Of a stretch of DNA of 35,595 nucleotides, positions 8,363 through 16,275 are shown piece by piece (positions within the stretch are counted from its first letter, which is position 1; each line of letters begins with the position of its first letter). The stretch is taken from contig JAJYVU010000037.1 in NCBI GenBank assembly GCA_021791875.1, positions 1-35,595 on the forward strand, written 5' to 3'. The notes under the pieces were generated by a model. It had not been told where the DNA came from. It made no database searches and worked only from the letters and a program-made list of their open reading frames with translations. The stretch comes from Acidobacteriota bacterium (GTDB lineage: Bacteria; Acidobacteriota; Terriglobia; Terriglobales; Acidobacteriaceae). Both the position numbers and the translations under genes were made by a program.

Positions 8363-9517
8363 ATGTCTACGCTTCCCGCAGCCGAACCCGCCGCTCGCTA
8401 TCGCTATCTCACCGACAGCTACGTCTTCCGCTGGGAAAACCAGACCCTCCGCGCCGACCTCATCCTTACCCTTCCCATCGCCGTCTGCCTCATCCTCGGC
8501 ATCGCCGTCGGCCACCCCGCCGCGGGCATGATCGCCGCTGGCGGAGCCATGAACACCGGCTTCGGCCGCAAGCAGACCATCGCCGGCAGCTATCTGCCCC
8601 CCATGATCTACGTCACGCTCGGCATGGCCTTCGCCGGCTTCCTTGGGGTTCTCATCGGCCATCACAGCATTCTCATGGTCGCCGTCGCCGCTTTCCTCGC
8701 CTTTGGATACGGCATGCTCACCTCGCTGCCAGGCGGCTATGGGTGGGTTGGCCAGCAGTGTGTCATCACCTACCTCGTCGCCTCGGCATTCCCTGCTTCG
8801 CCCCTGGCCGCTCTCGAACGTGGCGGCCTGCTCTTCGCCGGCGGCCTCATCCAGCTCGTGCTTTCGTCCCTGCTTCTGCACATCTTCGCCGACCTCCGCA
8901 CACGCGTCGTCGCGCTCCGCCACACTCTGCTGGAAGAAGAAGCGACCCTCCGCACCCTCGTCGTCGACACGGCCGAATCCCTCCGCCAGCGCCGCATGCT
9001 CAACTCCGCCATCCCCTACTCGCTGCGCCTCGCCTTCGTCCTCGCCCTCGGAACCGAAATCTACCGCCAACTCCACTACCCCAGCGGCTACTGGATCCCC
9101 ATGACCGCGCTCATCGTCCTGCGTCCCGCTGTCACTGACACGGTCAATCGCGCCCTCGCCCGCGGAGTCGGCACCGTCGCCGGCGCCGCCATCGTCACGC
9201 TCTGCCTCGCCCACATTCATCCCGACCTTGTTGCCCTCGCCGCCTTCACCGTGCTCTTTGCCTGGTTCTCCTTCGGCATCGTCAACGTCAACTACGCGCT
9301 CTTCTCCGCCGCTATCACCGGCTACATCGTCTTCCTGCTCTCTCTCGATCAGCTACCGGGTCCGCTCGTTGCCGAGCGCCGCACCGTTGCCACTCTCATC
9401 GGAGCCGTCATCGCCCTCACCGTACGACTCCTCGTCATCTCTCGTTACCGTCGCGTCTGGAGCAAGTCCGTCGCTGCCCTCTCCTCGCGACCTTCCCTGA
9501 TCTCGCGCTTCCCGTAG
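8363..9517 (+). CDS. FUSC-family inner-membrane protein
   Basis: A 384-aa integral membrane protein with two clusters of hydrophobic helices separated by a charged, probably cytoplasmic, coiled region (about residues 175-215, LRTRVVALRHTLLEEEATLRTLV). The second cluster shows PSGYWIPMTALIVLRPAVTDTVNRALARGVGTVAGA, the classic fusaric-acid-resistance/YccS-type signature. FUSC proteins are linked to efflux of aromatic acids or to envelope stress, usually with separate membrane-fusion subunits; none is adjacent here, so the substrate is unknown. The start at 8363 (MSTLPAAEP) has no strong ribosome site. The stop TAG falls inside TAGAGCATTTCTCC, which resembles the end of the insertion element at 19272. 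Confidence 0.85.
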   Translation: MSTLPAAEPAARYRYLTDSYVFRWENQTLRADLILTLPIAVCLILGIAVGHPAAGMIAAGGAMNTGFGRKQTIAGSYLPPMIYVTLGMAFAGFLGVLIGHHSILMVAVAAFLAFGYGMLTSLPGGYGWVGQQCVITYLVASAFPASPLAALERGGLLFAGGLIQLVLSSLLLHIFADLRTRVVALRHTLLEEEATLRTLVVDTAESLRQRRMLNSAIPYSLRLAFVLALGTEIYRQLHYPSGYWIPMTALIVLRPAVTDTVNRALARGVGTVAGAAIVTLCLAHIHPDLVALAAFTVLFAWFSFGIVNVNYALFSAAITGYIVFLLSLDQLPGPLVAERRTVATLIGAVIALTVRLLVISRYRRVWSKSVAALSSRPSLISRFP

Positions 9518-9647
9518 AGCATTTCTCCTAAAGCTATCGAAGAGAACAACTCACACCGTTCCGCGCACAACGCAGCCACATCTTCCCCTCGTCTTTCGTG
9601 GTACATTCGCAGGCAAGCCGTAAACTCTCCCCCGGTGACCGTCTGAT

Positions 9648-10898
9648 ATGCATGCTCCTCGATCGCCTCTGGATTCTCACGACGGCGAAGACCGCTCCGT
9701 CCGCAAGCATTCGCTCGACCCTCGTCATCAGGCCGAGTCCCTTGCTCTGCTGGCTGCCCTCGTCGAATCCTCAGACGATGCCATCATCAGCAAAAACACT
9801 GAAGGCATCATCACCAGTTGGAACCCCGCCGCCGAACGCATCTTTGGCTATACCGCCCAGGAAGCCGTCGGCCAGCACATCAACCTCCTCTCCGTGGACG
9901 GCCGCGAAGGGGAAATGATCCGCATCCTTGGCCGTGTCCTCTCCAACGAGCGTGTCAGCCATTACGAAACCGTGCGCCGGCACAAAGACGGCCACCAGGT
10001 TCTCGTCTCGCTCACCATCTCTCCCATCCGCAATCAGGACGGCGTCATCATCGGTGCCTCAAAAATCGCCCGCGACATCACCGCCCGCAAGCAATCCGAG
10101 CAAATCCTGCAACAGACTGAGAAGCTCGCCATGCTCGGCCGACTCTCCGCCAGCATCGCGCATGAAATCAATAACCCTCTCGAAGCCGTCACCAATCTTC
10201 TCTACCTCCTCCGCGGCTACCAGCTTCCATCCGAAGCCTACGATTACCTCCAGATGGCCGAAGTCGAAGTCGCCCGCATCTCCCAGATCGTCACCCAGAC
10301 GCTCGCTTTCCATAAGCAGAGCACCCAGCCCCGGCTGGCTGCCATTCCCACCATTCTCGACTCGGCATTGTCATTCCTCCGTCACCGCATGCAGCACCAT
10401 CACATCCGCCTCTTGCGCCGCTATCGTGACGTCGCTCCCATTCCTTGCCTCGAAAATGAAATCCGACAGGTCCTCCTCAACCTCATCGGAAACGCCCTCG
10501 ACGCCCTCCAGCAGCGCACTACAGACGCGTTTCAGGACGCCGACTCCGAAGATCCGCACATTCCCGACACTCGCCTCGTTGTCGCTTGCCGCCCCGCCAC
10601 AGACTGGCCCACCAGCCGCAGCGGAGTCCGCATCACCATCGCCGACAATGGCTGCGGAATCCCCTCTGACGCGCTCCCGCGCATCTTCGAGGCCTTCTTC
10701 ACCACCAAGGGCAATTCCGGCAACGGCCTCGGTCTCTGGATCACCTCCGAAATCATCGCCCGCCATCATGGCCGCATCCGCGTCCGTTCCACTCGCCGCC
10801 CGCAGCGGCAGGGAACTGTCTTCGCCATCTTTCTCCCTCGCCTCGACAGAAATTTAACCTCCCTGCCTCCGGTCGGGTCCCATCAGCAAGACAATTAA
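9648..10898 (+). CDS. PAS-domain sensor histidine kinase (orphan)
   Basis: A 416-aa two-component kinase without membrane segments, so a cytoplasmic sensor. The PAS domain spans about residues 33-145 (ALVESSDDAIISKNTEGIITSWNPAAERIFGY; PAC part ending ARDITARKQSE). The HisKA H-box ASIAHEINNPLEAV places the phosphorylated His at 172. The ATPase domain shows the N-box EIRQVLLNLIGNALDAL (N282), G1 DNGCGIP (333-339), F-box and G2 GNGLGLW (358-364). No response regulator is adjacent, so the partner is elsewhere. The PAS domain probably detects a small ligand or redox state, but no haem or flavin motif is evident. A long non-coding stretch follows before dnaN. Confidence 0.93.
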   Translation: MHAPRSPLDSHDGEDRSVRKHSLDPRHQAESLALLAALVESSDDAIISKNTEGIITSWNPAAERIFGYTAQEAVGQHINLLSVDGREGEMIRILGRVLSNERVSHYETVRRHKDGHQVLVSLTISPIRNQDGVIIGASKIARDITARKQSEQILQQTEKLAMLGRLSASIAHEINNPLEAVTNLLYLLRGYQLPSEAYDYLQMAEVEVARISQIVTQTLAFHKQSTQPRLAAIPTILDSALSFLRHRMQHHHIRLLRRYRDVAPIPCLENEIRQVLLNLIGNALDALQQRTTDAFQDADSEDPHIPDTRLVVACRPATDWPTSRSGVRITIADNGCGIPSDALPRIFEAFFTTKGNSGNGLGLWITSEIIARHHGRIRVRSTRRPQRQGTVFAIFLPRLDRNLTSLPPVGSHQQDN

Positions 10899-11544
10899 TT
10901 CCTTTCTCCACAAATACCAGCCACTGCCACGGCAACCATTTCCGCCCCACTTTTCCGCCGTCGTCCGCTCCTCTGTGGAACTAGCGGACAACTCGTCCGC
11001 TGTGCAATTCCCAGGCTGCCAGACTCCGCATTCTGCTTCGCTCTGCCCGGATTTCCCACTTTCTTGCCCCGATTTCCATAGCCCCCGAGTATCCCACAGT
11101 GCAAAAGCAGGAGAACCCCGGACAGGTGTGAACCTCTTTCCACTCTCTTTCCTACTTTTGCGAAATCCTCGTACCCGGTTTTAGAAAACTGGACACATCT
11201 CCAACTCCTTCATCCATGCGGTTTTGCATTACATTTCCACTTTTCCGAGCCAAACGGATACGGCTACTGGGAAATATCACTTCTATAAACTCGTAGTATC
11301 CGTATCCGCTCACACCTGACTCTCACCCCGCGCTCGCAAAACCACTCCGCACCACACCCCGCACCGGAGCCAAATCTGCTGAACTCCGTCGTCCCGGCTC
11401 TTCACACAATCGCCGCGATTTCCACCACCTCACCCTGCCTACAATGAACTCACATCACGGAAATCGCGCCATCGTGTTGGATTCGCTTCTAACCTGCGCC
11501 TCAGTGGTGTATGTTTGGGTCAAAACGTAGTGGGAGAAACGAGC
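10899..11544. other. Long non-coding region upstream of dnaN
   Basis: About 650 bp with no convincing gene: the short open frames lack family similarity and ribosome sites. It is visibly richer in A/T than the flanking genes and contains repeated pyrimidine-rich motifs of the type TTTCCAC or CCCACTTTTCC (near 10946, 11052, 11138, 11234 and 11419). One DnaA-box-like TTCTCCACA lies at 10904-10912, one base from the consensus TTATCCACA, and a TGTGGAA lies at 10974. An imperfect 14-bp inverted repeat is at 11255-11308. It could hold the dnaN promoter and possibly replication-related signals, but dnaA is not in the window and an origin is not demonstrated. Confidence 0.5.
11255..11308. repeat. Inverted repeat upstream of dnaN
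   Basis: Left arm CGGATACGGCTACT (11255-11268) pairs with right arm AGTATCCGTATCCG (11295-11308) at 13 of 14 positions, around a 26-base A/T-rich centre containing AAATATCACTTCTATAAAC. It has no T-tract, so it is not a typical terminator. A protein-binding palindrome or a cruciform is possible. Confidence 0.7.
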
Positions 11545-12705
11545 ATGCCGGTCGGAGTTGAGCAGGAAAAAGCTGCAGGTAGCATGGAGATCAGCCTCAG
11601 CCGCCAGGATCTCCTTCGCGAACTTACCGCCACCCAAAGCGTCGTCGAACGCAGAACCACCATTCCCATCCTCTCCAACTTTCTCATTGAAGCGGATGCC
11701 GATCGCCTCACCATCACCGCCACTGACCTCGACCAGAGCATGCGCACCTCCTGCACCGCCCGCGTCAAAAAAACCGGCGCATGCACCATCCCCGCCCGCA
11801 AGCTTTACGACTATGTCAAGCTGCTGCCGGAGGGTGACGTCAGCATCAAGCTCATGGATAACCACTGGGTCCAGATCCGCTCCGGCCGCTCCAACACCAA
11901 GATGGTCGGCATGGCCCGCGCAAACTTCCCCCAGGTCCCAGAGTTTCCTTCCACCGGTGCCATCACCATCCCCGCGGCTTCACTCAAAAACCTCATCGCG
12001 AAAACCATCTTCGCCATCTCCAATGAGGAATCCCGCTACACCCTCAACGGCTCCCTGCTCATCCTCAAGGCCGAGTCCATCGCCATGGTCGCCACGGACG
12101 GTCATCGCCTCGCCCATATTGAGAAAACAGGCGAAAACTTCCCTTCCATTGGCGCAGAAAAGAAAATTCTCATCCCGCGCAAGGCGCTCGCCGAACTGCA
12201 ATCCCTGCTCGCCAACTCTGATGCTGAGTCCATCGAGTTCGCCGACGACGAAAACACCCTCTTCTTCCGCATCGGACATCGCGTTCTCACCAGCCGCCGC
12301 CTCAACGGACAATTCCCCAACTACGAGGCCGTCCTTCCCCGCGATAACAACAAGTTCGTCATCGTCCGCAGCGAAGACCTCGCCCGCTCCATCCAGCTCA
12401 CCTCGCAGTTTGCCGACGAGCGTTCCGGTGCCGTCAAGCTCCGCCTCGAGCAGAACGAGCTCAAGATCTCTGCTTCCTCCACCGATTCCGGCGAAAGCGA
12501 AGACACCATCGAAACCCCCTACAGCTTCGATCCTCTGGTTGCCGGCTTCAACTCCGCCTACCTCCTCGACTTCCTCAAGGCCATCGGCAACACCGGCGAG
12601 GTCCGCCTCGAATTCAAAGACGCCCAGTCCGCCGGCCAGATGCGCCCGGAAGACGGCCAGGAAGATTACAAGTACCGTTACATCATCATGCCCATGCGCA
12701 TCTGA
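11545..12705 (+). CDS. dnaN: DNA polymerase III sliding clamp, beta subunit
   Basis: DnaN forms the ring that tethers DNA polymerase III to DNA. The 386-aa protein shows the family's N-terminal domain (SRQDLLRELTATQSVVERRTTIPILSNFLIEA), the middle domain (MVATDGHRLAHIEK) and the C-terminal end YKYRYIIMPMRI. The ATG at 11545 is chosen for its GGGAG ribosome site 8 nt upstream; the ATG at 11584 (MEISLSRQD) is closer to the usual family N-terminus but has only a weak site. dnaA and recF, its common neighbours, are not here; a histidine kinase lies far upstream. A strong hairpin follows the gene. Confidence 0.98.
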   Translation: MPVGVEQEKAAGSMEISLSRQDLLRELTATQSVVERRTTIPILSNFLIEADADRLTITATDLDQSMRTSCTARVKKTGACTIPARKLYDYVKLLPEGDVSIKLMDNHWVQIRSGRSNTKMVGMARANFPQVPEFPSTGAITIPAASLKNLIAKTIFAISNEESRYTLNGSLLILKAESIAMVATDGHRLAHIEKTGENFPSIGAEKKILIPRKALAELQSLLANSDAESIEFADDENTLFFRIGHRVLTSRRLNGQFPNYEAVLPRDNNKFVIVRSEDLARSIQLTSQFADERSGAVKLRLEQNELKISASSTDSGESEDTIETPYSFDPLVAGFNSAYLLDFLKAIGNTGEVRLEFKDAQSAGQMRPEDGQEDYKYRYIIMPMRI

Positions 12706-12744
12706 CCCCTGCACACGCACCGGTTTTTGAAAAAAGGAACCATA

Positions 12745-12774
12745 ATTTGGCCCTTCGATCAGGAAGGGCCAAAT
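12745..12774. terminator. Hairpin between convergent dnaN and GH5 genes
   Basis: A perfect 12-bp inverted repeat (ATTTGGCCCTTC, loop GATCAG, then the complement) lies 40 bp after the dnaN stop and 61 bp after the end of the convergent GH5 gene. A poly-T/poly-A patch precedes it (GGTTTTTGAAAAAAGG), which as T-residues on the minus strand would serve as the tail for the GH5 transcript. A bidirectional terminator is the likely role. Confidence 0.7.
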
Positions 12775-12835
12775 CACCAGAAGGCCGTCCCGCGTCTGCC
12801 ATCCGCAGGTTCTGCGCGCCTGCCCAACGCAAGAC

Positions 12836-14350
12836 CTATCTTGGAGCAGACGGCTTGCTGGCTACCCCGTCGGCATTGTACGCAATCACCCGGTAGCGCA
12901 CGCGAAGCAATCCTGGCGGGTTGGGATCAACCCAGGGTGTATCGGTGTCCGTCGCGCAACGATCGCAGATGGTCTTCCAGGGAGCAGTGGGACTGGCTTG
13001 GCGTTGCACGCTGTAGTTGACAGCCCCGGCTGAACCGCGCCAGGCAATAACACCCAACCCCTTGACTGTAATTACCGGGGCGGGCGGCACAGGATAAGGT
13101 GGCACAGGAATACCCGCCATGGCAAAAGCATGCGTGCGAAGCATCTCCGCGCGTGCCTGCATGTCTTTCCTGCTGTTGATCAGGGTATTGATTCCGCCCC
13201 AGTAGAGAGCCCACCATTGCCCGCTCTCTCCCCTCCGCGAATAAGCGGCATTCCTCACATTCGCCGGGATCGGCTGCCAGCCATAGATGGTGTTGTGTGC
13301 CTGCAGCGCCCAATAGGCGTCACCGGAGATATTCTTGTCCTGCACCATCGTGTTGAGAACATTTGCGAACTCTGCCCTGGTCGGCCAATCCGTCACATCC
13401 CAGCCATACTCATCCACGATGTACACCTTGCCATGGCCGGTCACCGTGGCTGCGTCACGGCGAAACGTCTCCGCCGTCATCACCTGCTTGCTATCGAACA
13501 CTTTCACCCAGTGCGGATAATACTCATTCGTCGTGATATCTACACTCTTATCGTCAAGCACCTTCGGGTAGTAATAGAAAAGTCCGGAGTCATCCAGGTA
13601 CAAATGATTCTTGTCGATGCTTTTGATGTACTTGCCGATCGCCTCCACCCACTTTGACTCTTGTTGCAACGACTGTCTGTTGGCCCCCATCAGGATGGAC
13701 ATCAGTCCGCACTCGTTACAGTTTTCCCACGCCATGATTGTGGGGTCGTTCTTGTAAGCTATGCCGGTCAGTGGATTCACATGATTCAGGACTGCGTCGA
13801 TATGCTTTTCAAACGCCGCTATCACCTGCGGATCGGTGAAGAAATCCTGCATGTCTTTCTTCTTTTCCCAGGCCAGATACTGCCCAATGCCGCCCGCTGA
13901 GCAGGTGGCGCAGTCACCCACCAGCGTGATAATCACTTTCATCCCGTATTTCCGCGCTACGGCCAGCGCATAATCAGTACCCTGGAATCCCGCCTCATTG
14001 AATGTGCCATTGGTGGGCTCAATGCATTTCCCGCAGCCTACGGTGTCGCCCATGGTCTGTGAACGCACAACCCGCGCTCCCATCATGGCCGCGGTGGCGA
14101 ACACGTCATTCACCTCGGCGTGGCTCGGGTAATGCGGCCCCATTGGATCGGCTGGTCCATACCCTTCAAGTCCCAACCACTCGATATTTGGCCCGCTGTA
14201 GCGAAAAGGCTGCCCACCCAACGTCAGGCTGGTTCCCGACTTTCGCACAAATTCTTCTCTGCGGTTGCTCTGCGCGGTGGCCCATACGCAGCTCATCGAT
14301 GCGATAAGTGTTAACGTTATCACAAGCCTGTGTACCACTCTCCTCTTCAT
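12836..14350 (-). CDS. Secreted GH5-like glycoside hydrolase with C-terminal Fn3-like domain
   Basis: A 504-aa exported protein. The signal peptide is MKRRVVHRLVITLTLIASMS, with cleavage after ATA. The body is a TIM-barrel enzyme of the GH5 mannanase/endoglucanase type: SGPNIEWLGL and MMGARVVRSQTMG early, the acid/base Glu in AWENCNECG (N212-E213) and the nucleophile Glu in YIVDEYGWD (E314). The canonical NEP is NEC here. Cys-rich loops (CGKC, CATC, CNEC) may be bound by disulfides or metal. Past about residue 415 a beta-rich domain (PAPVITVKGLGVIAWRGSAGAVNYSVQR) looks like fibronectin type III. The ATG at 14350 with a GGGAGCGGAG site is preferred over an upstream in-frame ATG at 14524. It is likely to act on mannan or another beta-glycan outside the cell; the exact substrate is unproven. 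Confidence 0.8.
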   Translation of the reverse strand: MKRRVVHRLVITLTLIASMSCVWATAQSNRREEFVRKSGTSLTLGGQPFRYSGPNIEWLGLEGYGPADPMGPHYPSHAEVNDVFATAAMMGARVVRSQTMGDTVGCGKCIEPTNGTFNEAGFQGTDYALAVARKYGMKVIITLVGDCATCSAGGIGQYLAWEKKKDMQDFFTDPQVIAAFEKHIDAVLNHVNPLTGIAYKNDPTIMAWENCNECGLMSILMGANRQSLQQESKWVEAIGKYIKSIDKNHLYLDDSGLFYYYPKVLDDKSVDITTNEYYPHWVKVFDSKQVMTAETFRRDAATVTGHGKVYIVDEYGWDVTDWPTRAEFANVLNTMVQDKNISGDAYWALQAHNTIYGWQPIPANVRNAAYSRRGESGQWWALYWGGINTLINSRKDMQARAEMLRTHAFAMAGIPVPPYPVPPAPVITVKGLGVIAWRGSAGAVNYSVQRQASPTAPWKTICDRCATDTDTPWVDPNPPGLLRVRYRVIAYNADGVASKPSAPR

Positions 14351-14465
14351 TCTCCGCTCCCTCTCATGGATCGCCCCGCAAGTGGCCCACACGCGCTGCT
14401 TTCCAGCAGGTGTCTGACCGCCAATCTGAATCTCAAACTTTATAGAACGAAAGAAAGCGAACCAC

Positions 14466-14492
14466 AAAGCCCGGAATTCGCTTCCGGGCTTT
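14466..14492 (+). terminator. Strong terminator-like hairpin in a divergent intergenic region
   Basis: A perfect 11-bp stem (AAAGCCCGGAA / TTCCGGGCTTT) with a 5-base loop, followed on the plus strand by TTTCTTCTT-type pyrimidines. It lies 72 bp upstream of the RDD gene and 115 bp from the start of the divergent GH5 gene, so no known gene ends into it on the plus strand. A TATAGA box at 14441-14446 lies just before it. It may end a short RNA or attenuate the RDD transcript. Confidence 0.6.
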
Positions 14493-14564
14493 CTTCTTGC
14501 CATTTCGCAACTTATCAGCAACACTGCTTCTGGCTTTTCACTTCCTCTGGCGGAGCGTGCATTC

Positions 14565-15593
14565 GTGGACGATCAGGCTATCCCAGACGCAGTGCCACCC
14601 GTGCAGCCACCGGCTGCCGCTCCAGAAACACTCGTTCCTCCAGTCTCGAACTTCGGCAAACTCTGGCCGCGTGTCTTCGCCTTCATCGTCGATGGGTTGT
14701 TCGTCAGCCTCTGCATCGTCATTCTCGCCATTCCATTCTTCACTCCGCTCTCCCGCCTGGGTCCATGGGGACACCTCGTCGGCTTCTTCCTCACGCTGCC
14801 GTACTTTGCCCTGCTCAACAGCCGCATCGGCAACGGCCAGACCCTCGGCAAGCGCTGGATGCGCCTCCGCGTCGTCGACGCCAACGGCAGCACCATCACC
14901 CTTTCGCGCGCCACTCTGCGCTACGCCGTGCTACAGGCGCCCTTCTTTCTCAATGGCGCCACACTGCCATCAAGATTCGACTCGTTCTTCCTCGACATCC
15001 TCCTGGCCGCCATCATTGTCGGCCTCGGCGGTGGCACCCTTTATCTCATTTTCTTCAACCGCCCCAGCCGTCAGGGCTTCCACGATCTCGCCGCCGGCAC
15101 CTATGTCGTGAGCGCTGAATCAAGCGGCCCGGTCACTCCACATCCGGTTCGCAAATACAACTGGATCATCCTCGGCTCGTCTTGCGCGGTCATCGTTGTA
15201 GGAGCAGCCTTCGCCGTTCACTTCTTCACCCACTGGGGTGCGCTCACCAGCCTTCAGCAGGACGCTGCCGTAATCGAGACCATCCCCGGCGTCCAAAGTG
15301 CAGGTGTCATGGATCTCCACCAATGGACCAACGGCACTCTCTATCACATTCTGGACATCACCGTGCGAGTCCAGAACCCATCCATTGCACGGGAAACATT
15401 CGCAAGGAGCGCGGTCACAACACTCTTCCAGCACGATCCCACGGCACTGCAGTACGACCAGATTCGCGTCACCATCGTTCGCGGCTACGACCTTGGCATC
15501 GCGCACGCTCAGGTCACGAGGAACTACTCCGGCACCCCGGCGCAATGGCAGAAACATCCCACCACGACCGAGCCTGCCCGCAGTATTTCCTAG
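14565..15593 (+). CDS. RDD-family membrane protein
   Basis: A 342-aa membrane protein. The N-terminus is Pro/Ala-rich (about 25 residues). The RDD domain follows: the Arg of LWPRVFAFIVDGLF with its Asp, GNGQTLGKRWMRLRVVDANG, and QGFHDLAAGTYVV at the end of the domain. After residue about 190 come one more hydrophobic helix (NWIILGSSCAVIVVGAAFAVHFF) and a soluble C-terminal domain of about 125 residues (QDAAVIETIPGVQSAGVMDLHQW) that resembles no domain I recognise. It starts with GTG at 14565. RDD proteins have been linked to ion transport, but the role is uncertain. Its end overlaps the convergent SRPBCC gene by 4 bp. Confidence 0.85.
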   Translation: MDDQAIPDAVPPVQPPAAAPETLVPPVSNFGKLWPRVFAFIVDGLFVSLCIVILAIPFFTPLSRLGPWGHLVGFFLTLPYFALLNSRIGNGQTLGKRWMRLRVVDANGSTITLSRATLRYAVLQAPFFLNGATLPSRFDSFFLDILLAAIIVGLGGGTLYLIFFNRPSRQGFHDLAAGTYVVSAESSGPVTPHPVRKYNWIILGSSCAVIVVGAAFAVHFFTHWGALTSLQQDAAVIETIPGVQSAGVMDLHQWTNGTLYHILDITVRVQNPSIARETFARSAVTTLFQHDPTALQYDQIRVTIVRGYDLGIAHAQVTRNYSGTPAQWQKHPTTTEPARSIS

Positions 15594-16120
15594 AGGTTGT
15601 TCACCTTATAGGGAAGTACTGGGTCTCTTGCTCCATCCGCCTCGACCAGCCCCTTCAGATACTCCAGCTCATCCCGTGCGTGTTCCCGTTCGCGCTCTGC
15701 CATCTTCAGCGATTTCTTCGCGTACCACCCCATAAATCGCCCCACAAGGCCCACGGGAAACACCGACCACACGCTCGCCGATACAATCGCCAGGTCGCTC
15801 ATCGATGCAATCCGCCACTTGATCCCTCTCTCGACCCGCACGCGGAACCCCAGGCAGCGATAGGTCGCCGTGCCTTCCCATGTCGCTTCAGAGTTCTCAT
15901 GCAGAGACACTATCCGCCCCGTCGCGACAATCCTCACGCCGCCGACCCGCTCTTCAAATTCGACCTGCGTGTCTTCGCCAACGCCCTTGTCCGGAGACTG
16001 AATCTCCAGGCGAATGTGATCCGGATTCGAAGCCGTCCACCAGCGTTCAAGGTCCACAAGCTGGGTCCATATCACACTGGGGGATGCGGTGATCGTGACC
16101 GACTCCGTAATGGAAATCAT
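15590..16120 (-). CDS. SRPBCC-family (START-like) protein
   Basis: A 176-aa cytoplasmic protein starting MISITESVTITASPSVIWTQLVDLERWWTASNPDHIRLE, the pattern of polyketide-cyclase/START-like (SRPBCC) folds, which bind hydrophobic ligands in a deep cavity. The middle WEGTATYRCLGFRVRVERGIKWRI continues the beta-sheet. The tail (GWYAKKSLKMAEREREHARDELEYLKGLVE) is a charged helix, longer than typical. The ATG at 16120 is preferred over one at 16156 because of a GAAGAAGAG site just upstream. The ligand is unknown. It converges on the RDD gene with a 4-bp overlap. Confidence 0.8.
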   Translation of the reverse strand: MISITESVTITASPSVIWTQLVDLERWWTASNPDHIRLEIQSPDKGVGEDTQVEFEERVGGVRIVATGRIVSLHENSEATWEGTATYRCLGFRVRVERGIKWRIASMSDLAIVSASVWSVFPVGLVGRFMGWYAKKSLKMAEREREHARDELEYLKGLVEADGARDPVLPYKVNNL

Positions 16121-16275
16121 CTCTTCTTCTGGCGCTCTAAGATGACCCCGGCACACTTGGGGATGCCCGGAGAGATACGCTGCTCCCTCCCACTACCCTC
16201 GGCGACCTTCTTATTCGTACCGGTTCAGAAAGCCTTGGCTGACTTTGCCCCGCTCACCCTTCAGCAGAAACCGCC

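Noticed and set aside
10895..11184. Open frames of 69 and 82 codons in the region upstream of dnaN
   Set aside because: No ribosome site, no recognisable motif, and both strands are open because of base composition.
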